Both the position numbers and the translations under genes were made by a program. A model generated the notes under the pieces. That model did no database searches and had not been told where the DNA came from. It saw nothing but the letters and a program-made list of their open reading frames with translations. A stretch of DNA of 64,000 nt, from contig JANWYJ010000089.1 of NCBI GenBank assembly GCA_025055115.1, positions 1-64,000 of the forward strand. Reading direction: 5' to 3'. Positions 17,019 to 24,605 of this stretch are shown here, piece by piece. This DNA comes from Gemmata sp. GTDB lineage: Bacteria; Planctomycetota; Planctomycetia; Gemmatales; Gemmataceae. Numbering within the stretch: position 1 is the stretch's first letter; every line of letters begins with the position of its first letter.

Positions 17019-18839
17019 ATGAGAAGGTTCATCCATTCCACGTTGGCGGCGGCGTGTATCGGCTCATCGGTTTCAGTTGTGGTGGCCCAACCCGACGACC
17101 CGCCGCCGATGGCCCCTCCCGTCCGGCCCCAGTGGGACGACGAACGACCCGCCCGCGGGATCACTGTGGGGTTACAGGTCCCACTCGTCCCGTTATCCCG
17201 CCCGACCGCGGCGCCATCGGCGGTGGACTGCGTCCCGGCTGCTGTGGGGCCGCAACCCTCGCTGCCGGTGGCTGCCTCAGCGGCGATACCCGGTCCGGCG
17301 TCGACATTACCTCCGCCAGTTCCACGGCAGCGGCCATTCACACCCCCGGTGCCCCCAGCGGTTCCGGCTGTGCCCCCGTCCACCATCGCCAGCGCGGACC
17401 TACCTCCCGTAGCTCCTGCGCCGGTGAATCTGCCAGAGATTCCGATGGCCCCCTGGCCAGCCCAAGGTGTCCGCGGGAATCCCGTGGTGGAACCGCCCAC
17501 CGCGGAACCCACCGACAAACCGCTGCCCGAAATTCCGACGCCTGCAGCCACCGACAAACCGCTGCCCGAAATTCCGACGATCGAACCCACTCGGGAATCG
17601 CCGTCGGAAGGTTCGGCGACGATCGAAGGTGCAAATCCACGGCTCCCGGAGGTACCCATCATCACCGAAGTCGGCCACGGCCGGCCGGCCCACCTGGGGG
17701 ATTGGCTGTGTGACCCCGTGCAGCGGCTGTTTCCTCAGCACGGACCTGTGCGGCTGCGTGGTTGGATCAACTCTGGGGGCGTCTATAACTCGTCGGTACC
17801 GGATAGCAAGTTCAATGGCCCTTATGCGATTGTTGATCGCAGCGCCGAGCCGATGCTCAATCAACTGTATGTGATCCTCGATCATCCGTTACCGACCACG
17901 GGGCGTTTCGGGGCTGGCTTCCGCGTGGATACGCTGTTCGGCTCCGACTTCTATCTGGGGCAATCGCGGGGATTCGAAGTCGATCGCGACTTCGGCCTCC
18001 GCTGGAACGGCCAATACTATGGGCTGGCAATCCCGCAAGCGTATGCAGAATGGGGCGACGATGTGATCAGCCTCAAACTTGGTCGCTTCTACACCACCGT
18101 TGGTTACGAGGTGTTACCCGCGGTCGGGAACTTCTTCTACTCACGGGCGTACAGCTTCCAATTCGGTCAGCCGATCACCCACTGGGGCGGTTTGCTCACC
18201 ACCCAACTGACGCGGCACTGGAATGTGCATGTCGGCTTGGTCAATGGCTGGGATACGTTGGTGGGGCGAGCCAATAACATCAACTTCCTCGGCGGGTTGA
18301 AGTATCAAGCCACGGATTGGTGGTGGACGTCCTTTGCGCTCATCAGCGGGCAAGAACAGAACAACGTCGCGAACCTGCCCAACATTCGCGGGACCGATGG
18401 CAATCGAACGCGGTACAGCTTCCTCTTCGGCCTGTTGCCCGGCGGAGCGTGCGCGAAGTGGGAGTATGTGTTTCACCACTACTACGGTTTCCAGGAAAAC
18501 GGTACCCCCCAAGGGAACTTCGCCCGCTGGTACGGCATTGACCAATATTTGTACTACCGGGTGTCGCCGTCGTTGCGGGCCGGGATGCGTTTCGAGTGGT
18601 TCCGCGACGAAGACGGTACGCGCGTGGGGTTGAATCGCCCGGCTAATCCTAACAAACCGCCGCTGCCGGGGAACTTCTTCTCGCTGACCACCGGGGTGAA
18701 CTACTCCCCCACAGCGAACTTCTTAGTCCGACCGGAGATTCGCTGGGACTTCACCACGGATTCGGCCCGCCCAGCCTTCAACGATGGCCAGAAGAATTAC
18801 CAATTGCTGCTAGGCTGCGATGTGATTTGGCAGTTCTAG
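17019..18839 (+). CDS. BBP2-type outer-membrane beta-barrel porin
   Basis: A 606-residue exported protein. Residues 1-27 form a signal peptide (ending VVVAQP). Residues 28-215 are Pro-rich and disordered, with an internal tandem repeat (TDKPLPEIPT twice, near residue 165). From about residue 225 (LRGWINSGGVYNSS) it is a beta-barrel of the BBP2/OmpL-like family: alternating aromatic strands such as LRWNGQYYGLAIPQAYAEWG, SLKLGRFYTTVGYEVLP, NFFYSRAYSFQFGQPITHWG and a final GCDVIWQF with terminal Phe, as in outer-membrane proteins. BBP2 porins are abundant in planctomycetes. The stop codon TAG lies in a 16-base duplicated segment. Confidence 0.88.
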   Translation: MRRFIHSTLAAACIGSSVSVVVAQPDDPPPMAPPVRPQWDDERPARGITVGLQVPLVPLSRPTAAPSAVDCVPAAVGPQPSLPVAASAAIPGPASTLPPPVPRQRPFTPPVPPAVPAVPPSTIASADLPPVAPAPVNLPEIPMAPWPAQGVRGNPVVEPPTAEPTDKPLPEIPTPAATDKPLPEIPTIEPTRESPSEGSATIEGANPRLPEVPIITEVGHGRPAHLGDWLCDPVQRLFPQHGPVRLRGWINSGGVYNSSVPDSKFNGPYAIVDRSAEPMLNQLYVILDHPLPTTGRFGAGFRVDTLFGSDFYLGQSRGFEVDRDFGLRWNGQYYGLAIPQAYAEWGDDVISLKLGRFYTTVGYEVLPAVGNFFYSRAYSFQFGQPITHWGGLLTTQLTRHWNVHVGLVNGWDTLVGRANNINFLGGLKYQATDWWWTSFALISGQEQNNVANLPNIRGTDGNRTRYSFLFGLLPGGACAKWEYVFHHYYGFQENGTPQGNFARWYGIDQYLYYRVSPSLRAGMRFEWFRDEDGTRVGLNRPANPNKPPLPGNFFSLTTGVNYSPTANFLVRPEIRWDFTTDSARPAFNDGQKNYQLLLGCDVIWQF

Positions 18840-18857
18840 TGTTTGGCAGTTCTAGTG
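18826..18857. repeat. 16-base tandem duplication shared by two convergent stop codons
   Basis: TTTGGCAGTTCTAGTG occurs at 18826-18841 and 18842-18857. The CTAG in the first copy gives the porin its TAG stop (18837-18839). The CTAG in the second copy gives, on the opposite strand, the TAG stop of the methyltransferase (18852-18854). Each convergent gene thus ends in its own copy of the same unit. Confidence 0.93.
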
Positions 18858-20093
18858 ACGGGGCGAAACGGTGGCCGACGAGCCTTGGCGCAACACGAAA
18901 GCGTGTTCGTAACGAGGTCGGCGGCGGAAGGCCGCCAGGGTCGGACCGTGGAAGTGGGGCCGTGCTTGTGACGCTTGCGCACAAAGTCGCCAGCCGCTGG
19001 CGCGGCCGGCTTCCGCAATCAGTTCATCCGCCCGGAGGGCGACCGACCCGACGGCGGAATCCGCCATCACAACGACCAGTGGGGCGTCGGCTTTCAACAG
19101 GCGTGTCGCTGCTTGGAAGAAGCGTTCGAGTTCCTGCCGCCAGCGTTGCCGGGCGGCAGCGGGCGCTAGGCGGGCATAAGTGCTTCGCGAACCGATCTCT
19201 CCGCGTGCCAAGGGAGCCGGATCCAGCCCCAACCAGCGCATCCGGAGTTCGTGATGGGCCAGGTAATCGTAGGTCGCCGCATACGGGGGCGATGTGATGA
19301 TCGCGGCTACCGGCTGGTCAGGGAGGCGTTCCAATTGGGTGGCATCGTCGAGGAGAACCGTCACGGGGGGCCGTTGCGGGGGCAGCAAGCGCTGGAAGAT
19401 CGTGCAGCGGGTGGCGAATTCGCGGGTCTTTGCAACGAATAGCTGTGTGGCGTATCCTCCAGGCAGCCGCCGGGGGCTGGTCCGCCGGGTCGTATCACTC
19501 TCTTTTCGCGACAGTTTCACAAGAATCGCCGACAGAACCAGTTCCAGATCGCTCCGCACTGCGGGTGTGCAGGCGGTGATGCCCAAGCGGAGCGAATCGA
19601 GTTCGAGCAGAACATGCGGTTCGAAGAGGGCCACATCGGCCGCAGGGAAACGACGGCTGGCTCCGGCTTTCGCACAACGGCGTTCGTCAGCCTGGAGCGC
19701 ACAGGCTTGGGCACACGCCACCAACTGTTCGAGTTCTGCTGCGCTGCGCAGCCGGGTTTTGCCCGTGGCCAATCGTACGGCCAGTGGGTTCAAGTCGCTG
19801 CCCAGACTGGCGCAGCCGGCGATGAGCGCTTCGACGAGAACCGTCCCGGACCCGCAGAATGGATCGAGAATCGGGCCGCCTTGACCAAACGTTTTCACCA
19901 GCCGGGCGGCGGTGAGAGGATGCAGCCGTGCGGGGTAGGTGTGGAAGCCGTGGACATGGGAGCGGGCCGGGTCGTTGTCGGCGTCGGTCGCGGGGGGAAC
20001 AGCGAGAGCAGCGGCTAGCCCATCCGCTTCGCAGCGAGCGCCTGCGGTGATGATCGGTCCGCCGACATGGCTGAGGGAACGCCGGTGTTTCAC
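18852..20093 (-). CDS. SAM-dependent amino-methyltransferase (DNA or tRNA)
   Basis: A 413-residue protein of the N6-adenine/N4-cytosine type methyltransferase class. Motifs in order: a motif X-like HTYPARLHPLTAARLV, the SAM-binding ILDPFCGSGTVLVEALIAG, then SDLNPLAVRLATGKT, and, far downstream, the catalytic AAIITSPPYAATYDYLAHH (SPPY). A further LKADAPLVVVMADSAVG strand and the EHAFVLRQ C-terminus complete the fold. The spacing and SPPY resemble both beta-class DNA methylases and Trm11-like tRNA guanosine enzymes. No restriction endonuclease is near, so it is either an orphan DNA methylase or an RNA methylase. It begins 14 bases after the histidine kinase stop, so the two are probably cotranscribed. 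Confidence 0.82.
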   Translation of the reverse strand: MKHRRSLSHVGGPIITAGARCEADGLAAALAVPPATDADNDPARSHVHGFHTYPARLHPLTAARLVKTFGQGGPILDPFCGSGTVLVEALIAGCASLGSDLNPLAVRLATGKTRLRSAAELEQLVACAQACALQADERRCAKAGASRRFPAADVALFEPHVLLELDSLRLGITACTPAVRSDLELVLSAILVKLSRKESDTTRRTSPRRLPGGYATQLFVAKTREFATRCTIFQRLLPPQRPPVTVLLDDATQLERLPDQPVAAIITSPPYAATYDYLAHHELRMRWLGLDPAPLARGEIGSRSTYARLAPAAARQRWRQELERFFQAATRLLKADAPLVVVMADSAVGSVALRADELIAEAGRASGWRLCAQASQARPHFHGPTLAAFRRRPRYEHAFVLRQGSSATVSPRH

Positions 20094-20107
20094 ATCGCCT
20101 CCGCGGT

Positions 20108-22258
20108 TCAGCCGGCCAAGGACAAGGCGCGCGAAACAGGGGCCGCCGGAAGGTCGATTTCAAACTCCGTGCCACGGCCCACTTCGGAACGGAAGCGGAT
20201 TTGCCCGCCGAGCCGTGTGACCACGTCTTTGACGGTGGCCAGCCCCAGGCCGGTGCCTTTCGCCTCACCTTTGGTCGTGAAGCCACGTTCAAAGATGTGG
20301 GCTTTGACCTCGTCGGTCATGCCGACGCCAGTATCGGTGGCGATCAAGCGGACTACGCCAGGTTCTGGCGAGCAGGTGGTGAGGGTGAAGGTACCGCCCT
20401 GGGGCATGGCGTCGCGGGCATTGACCGCGAGGTTGAGGATGATTTGCAGCAGCCACGCGGTATCGGCCACAACCAGGGGCAGGTTGGGATCGGTGATTAC
20501 CCGCACACTCACCTTCTCGCTCATGACTCGGGCCAACAGCGCGGCCGTATCCGCGACGACCGAATTGAGGTTCACCAGTTGCGGCTCGAACTGCTTTTGG
20601 CGCGAAACATTCATCAATAGGCGAATGAGGGAACTGGCGTGTTGGACGGTACGCGTGATTTCATGGGCTAAACTGGCAGCCCGGCGGGGGTCGTCGGTCA
20701 TCACCTCGCTCATCATTTGTGAACAGCCGTTGATGATCGTCAGGAGGTTGTTGAAGTCGTGGGCGACTCCGCTGGCCACTTGACCCACTTCCCCCAGACG
20801 AGCCGCTTGTTGCAATTGACTTTCCAGAAGCGCATTCTCCGCTTCGCGCCGTTGCGCCAGGGCCGCGGCCCGGCGGGCTTGCATCCGTAATACCGTGGCC
20901 GTGGCTCCGGCCAAAAGCACCAGGCCCAGCAAACCCGCGGTGAGGTAAGCCACGCGCGGCCCGGTCCACCATGTCGTGACAACCACCGGTTGCGGTGGTC
21001 CGGTCAGCACTTTCACATCATTCACGCGGGCGAAGATGGCGAAGGGATAACGCGGAAAGTTCGGAAACGGCTGGCGGGTGACCGCGCCCACCACTTCCAC
21101 CGTGCTCCCGATGGGCACTTCCTGTGCGTCGCCCAGCAGGATGACGGTGCAGGTGAGATCGTCGACGAGCAACGTATAGGTGGGCCACTTCTCGCGGCGT
21201 GTGAAGGAATGAACGATGCCGGTGAGGCGAATGATGCGGCCATCGAGTTTGCCGCTGGCGGCTTCGGCGGCGGTTGCGGCAAGGGGTTCGGGGAGCGGCA
21301 GTTCTCCGGTCGATACGGTGGGTTGGCGATCCAAGAGGGTGCAGTTTTCCACGCGTGGTGGGTCACTGGTGCCAGCGGCTCGGGGAAATCCCAAGACGGT
21401 GATGACCTGCCCGGTGGCGATCTCATGCACCGGCTCCGCGAAGTACAGATGAGCAACTCCTGTGGCATCTTGAACATACAGCATGGAGCGGATTTGATTC
21501 ATCGTGACGATGCCCGAAACCCGCACCGGCAAGCGGCAGCGAATCGGGTCGGAACAGAAGCGATTCAACTCCGCGGCCGTCACCAGGGGCCGTTCCTGGG
21601 GTGGATCGGGTTGCTGCAAAACCTCAAAAGCGTCCACCGTGTTGACTAACAGGCGCGAGGGGTCTTTGGGGTCGTTGGTGCGCTGCCAGACGCCACGAAC
21701 CCGCACCACCGCGCCCCGCAGCCCCATAGCGCGTTTGATCGTAACCCCAAGCGGCTTCGGCACATACGCCACAATTTGCCCATGCCCCCGAGCCAGATCG
21801 AGTTTCAACCACGGCTCATGAACCCATGCGCGTTGCACCACGGCTTCCGCTTCGACATATTGCGCATCGAGATAATACGCCTCTTCGCGGGTGAGGTTGA
21901 ACGACCGGGGTTGGACAGCGAGGGTTCGTGGATCGAGTTGAACGCCGTTGGGAGCCGCAAGGATCTCTGGAAGGAATTTCCCGGCGGTGGTGGCCCCGCG
22001 AACGCGCACCGTCATGCCCGGGCGTAGCACACGGTTGCTGTCGTGCCACACCACCCGAATCCCCCCGGTATCATCTTGCAAATAGAAGGCATCGGGTGGG
22101 TTGGTGGTGAAGGTGACGACGCCGTAAAGATGAACCGGGTGCCCGGATTGGGCTTCGTTGTGTGTCAATTCGCGAACAGCGCGCGTGGTGGTCAGTTTCG
22201 TCGCTGCACGCTGCCCGTCGGCATAAAAGAAGGCGAGCGAAAGAATGACGCCGATCAT
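20108..22258 (-). CDS. Membrane sensor histidine kinase with OB-like sensor repeats
   Basis: A 716-residue kinase. A short N-terminal hydrophobic segment (MIGVILSLAFFYADG) and a helix near residues 430-455 (AYLTAGLLGLVLLAGATATV) bracket a large, presumably periplasmic domain. Within it, three related units share a G-(V/I)-V...LQD/VQD/LVDD...G..V.V.G pattern (about residues 40-95, 245-300, 340-395), suggestive of OB folds. The kinase core has VASGVAHDFNNLLTIINGC (phosphoacceptor His500), LNLAVNARDAMP (N box), ATDTGVGM (G1) and GTGLGLATV (G2). No response regulator is adjacent. No alternative start codon exists upstream before a stop. Confidence 0.9.
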   Translation of the reverse strand: MIGVILSLAFFYADGQRAATKLTTTRAVRELTHNEAQSGHPVHLYGVVTFTTNPPDAFYLQDDTGGIRVVWHDSNRVLRPGMTVRVRGATTAGKFLPEILAAPNGVQLDPRTLAVQPRSFNLTREEAYYLDAQYVEAEAVVQRAWVHEPWLKLDLARGHGQIVAYVPKPLGVTIKRAMGLRGAVVRVRGVWQRTNDPKDPSRLLVNTVDAFEVLQQPDPPQERPLVTAAELNRFCSDPIRCRLPVRVSGIVTMNQIRSMLYVQDATGVAHLYFAEPVHEIATGQVITVLGFPRAAGTSDPPRVENCTLLDRQPTVSTGELPLPEPLAATAAEAASGKLDGRIIRLTGIVHSFTRREKWPTYTLLVDDLTCTVILLGDAQEVPIGSTVEVVGAVTRQPFPNFPRYPFAIFARVNDVKVLTGPPQPVVVTTWWTGPRVAYLTAGLLGLVLLAGATATVLRMQARRAAALAQRREAENALLESQLQQAARLGEVGQVASGVAHDFNNLLTIINGCSQMMSEVMTDDPRRAASLAHEITRTVQHASSLIRLLMNVSRQKQFEPQLVNLNSVVADTAALLARVMSEKVSVRVITDPNLPLVVADTAWLLQIILNLAVNARDAMPQGGTFTLTTCSPEPGVVRLIATDTGVGMTDEVKAHIFERGFTTKGEAKGTGLGLATVKDVVTRLGGQIRFRSEVGRGTEFEIDLPAAPVSRALSLAG

Positions 22259-22816
22259 AGCTGTGGTGGCCGCTGGATACCACGGTTCGAGAACCCCCGA
22301 GACAACCTATACACGCGATCGGATCGTTTGGAAACAGATAATCGGCGGAATCGGCATAATCCGGAAAACCCGCGGCCTCGGAGTCAGCCACCCTTGCAAG
22401 CTTGGCGTCAGAGAGCTTCGCGTCATCGTTTCTTGGTGGCCGCTTCTGACGGGAACCGTCCATGGTAGCACACCGTGGCCGTTTTCGGGTTCATCGCTTT
22501 CGCAACAGGGTTTGGATGGCGGGGTGATAGCGGGGAGTGAAAACACCATTGGACAGCCCTGGTAGGGGCTGCTGAAAGTGGTTCTTCTTCTTAGGGGGCC
22601 GATCCCGGATGTTGAGGCACAGAATCGATTGGTGCCACGAAGGCTGAAAGTGGTTCTTCTTCTGGGGGGGCCGATCCCTGGGTGCACATCACCACGGACA
22701 TTGCCACGGAGCCGTTCTGAATGAGCCACAGACCTCCGTGACGACCGCAACTGACATTCCCCCCCCGATGGCGGTTGGGTTACACTCACTCCAACCACGG
22801 AAGGGGAGAGTTGTTC
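22259..22816. repeat. Intergenic region with a diverged 39-base direct repeat
   Basis: No gene supported. A unit of about 39 bases (core CTGAAAGTGGTTCTTCTTCT then GGGGGCCGATCCC) occurs at 22567-22606 and 22640-22678. The interval separates the divergent histidine kinase and glycosyltransferase genes and must contain both promoters. Confidence 0.65.
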
Positions 22817-24499
22817 ATGCGTCAGCGGCTGTGCGATTATGCGATTCTTCTGACCATTGGGGCAATTCTCACGTTGCCCAATCTCGGGGCCACCAGCCTC
22901 TGGGATGTGGATGAAGGCGTGAACGCCCAAGCCGCGCGCGAAATGTACGAGAACGAAACATGGATCATTCCGACCTTCAACTATCAGCTCCGCACCGCCA
23001 AACCGGTGATGCTCTACTGGCTGCAACGGGTCAGTTACAGCCTCTTTGGGATGAATGAATGGGCGGCTCGGTGGCCCTCGGTCTTGGCCGCATGGTTGAC
23101 CGTTCTGGGGGTGTACGAACTGGCCCGGCGGATGTTCGACCGCGCCACGGGGCTACTGGCCGGAATCGTGTTGGCTTCCGCCTGCGAATTCTGCCTGCTG
23201 GCACACGCCGCCACGCCCGACGCGACACTGCTCCTTTTCACGGTGCTCACGTATTGCTTGTTCTGGATGGGTCATGAGAACGGTTCACGCCGATGGTGGA
23301 TACCTACGGCTGCGGCGTGTGGCCTGGCGATGCTGACGAAAGGACCGGTGGGGGTTGCTTTGCCCGGGTTGGTCGTGCTGCTGTACTTCGCGTGGAATCG
23401 TGAACTGGGGCGCTTGTGGGATCGCCGCTTGGTTGTGGCCGTGTTGGTTTTTGTTCTTGTCGCGGGTCCGTGGTATACGTTGGTCGCTGTGGAAACTCGC
23501 GGTGAGTGGGTACGGGTATTCTTTGGCCGCGAAAATCTGCAACGCTTCTCCACACCAATGGAGAACCACAGCGGCCCGTTCTTTTACCATGCTGTGGCGT
23601 TGTTGATCCTGTTCACCCCCTGGAGCGTCTTTTTACCTGCGGCCTTGTGGTACGGCGCTCAGGGGAGTCGGTCGGCAACGGGATGGCCCGCCGACACCAC
23701 CACCTATGCTCGCCCGTACCGCTTTCTGGTGGTGTGGTTCGTCGCTTACTTGGTCTTCTTCTCGATGGCTGCGACGAAATTGCCCAACTACATGCTGCCG
23801 GCATATCCCGCGATCGCGATTCTGACCGCTCGGTTCCTCATCGTGTGGCAAAGGGGCACCCTCGCAGCACCCCAGTGGCTGATGCCAGCTGCGATGGGCG
23901 GGTTGGTGTTGACCGCGGTGGCGGTCGCCGTGGGGTTACTGATCGCGGGGGGGGCGTGGCCCGTGCTACCGCCGGCGGCTCGGGTGTTCCCCGGTCTCGA
24001 ACGATGGGCTTTTCTGGGGCTGATTCCTCTGGCGACAGCCGGGGTGATGCTCTGGGCTTGGCGAAGCAACCACCGCCAGCGTTTTCTACAAGCGGCGACC
24101 GTTGGTGCCATCGCCTTCACCGCCTCGGTCGCGGCCTTCCCACCGGTGGTGATCGACGGTTACAAAGCCGCGAAGGAGTTGGTCGAAACCAGTGGTGTCG
24201 CCGACCCGGCGCGCGACATCCGGCTGGCCCATCACGATTGGTTCCAACCGAGTATAGTGTTTTACGCGGGGCGACAAGTGACAGAACTGCCTTCAGCCGA
24301 GGCGGTTGCGACGTTCCTGGCGATCCCAACGCCAGGGTATTTGTTCGTTCCTGAGCGAACCTGGCGGCAACTCGAAAGCCAGGTGAACGTCCCCACCCAA
24401 ATCGTCGCCCAGGATTATGACTTCTACAAGAATTGCCAAGTGCTGGTGGTCAGTAATGGGGTCGCCTTTGGCCCGGCCATTGCGGCGACCCCACGGTGA
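22817..24499 (+). CDS. GT39/ArnT-like membrane glycosyltransferase
   Basis: A 560-residue inner-membrane protein with about ten helices. The first periplasmic loop SLWDVDEGVNAQAAREMYEN has the conserved Asp/Glu pair of dolichyl- or undecaprenyl-phosphate-sugar glycosyltransferases (PMT/ArnT-like, GT39 and GT83), and the second loop has TAKPVMLYWLQRVSYSLFG. Further helix loops FFYHAVALLILFTPWSVFLP and ATKLPNYMLPAYPAIAIL match ArnT-like proteins. The C-terminal 150 residues form a soluble tail. It would transfer a sugar from a lipid carrier to lipid A, protein or another envelope acceptor; the donor and acceptor are unknown. The start at 22817 has AAGGGGAG upstream. Confidence 0.88.
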   Translation: MRQRLCDYAILLTIGAILTLPNLGATSLWDVDEGVNAQAAREMYENETWIIPTFNYQLRTAKPVMLYWLQRVSYSLFGMNEWAARWPSVLAAWLTVLGVYELARRMFDRATGLLAGIVLASACEFCLLAHAATPDATLLLFTVLTYCLFWMGHENGSRRWWIPTAAACGLAMLTKGPVGVALPGLVVLLYFAWNRELGRLWDRRLVVAVLVFVLVAGPWYTLVAVETRGEWVRVFFGRENLQRFSTPMENHSGPFFYHAVALLILFTPWSVFLPAALWYGAQGSRSATGWPADTTTYARPYRFLVVWFVAYLVFFSMAATKLPNYMLPAYPAIAILTARFLIVWQRGTLAAPQWLMPAAMGGLVLTAVAVAVGLLIAGGAWPVLPPAARVFPGLERWAFLGLIPLATAGVMLWAWRSNHRQRFLQAATVGAIAFTASVAAFPPVVIDGYKAAKELVETSGVADPARDIRLAHHDWFQPSIVFYAGRQVTELPSAEAVATFLAIPTPGYLFVPERTWRQLESQVNVPTQIVAQDYDFYKNCQVLVVSNGVAFGPAIAATPR

Positions 24500-24518
24500 A
24501 CAAGCGGGCCAAGCGTTT

Positions 24519-24542
24519 GTATTCTCAAGTGTATTCTCAAGT
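24519..24542. repeat. 12-base tandem duplication after the glycosyltransferase
   Basis: GTATTCTCAAGT occurs twice in tandem between the convergent glycosyltransferase and SNF2 genes. Confidence 0.8.
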
Positions 24543-24605
24543 TCACTGTGAATAGAAGTTCATAATTGGCCCGAAGATACAACGTGGTGGTTTCCGGCCT
24601 GGCCA

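Noticed and set aside
22307-23026. 239-residue minus-strand open frame over the glycosyltransferase start
   Set aside because: It is antisense to the well supported glycosyltransferase and runs through an intergenic repeat.
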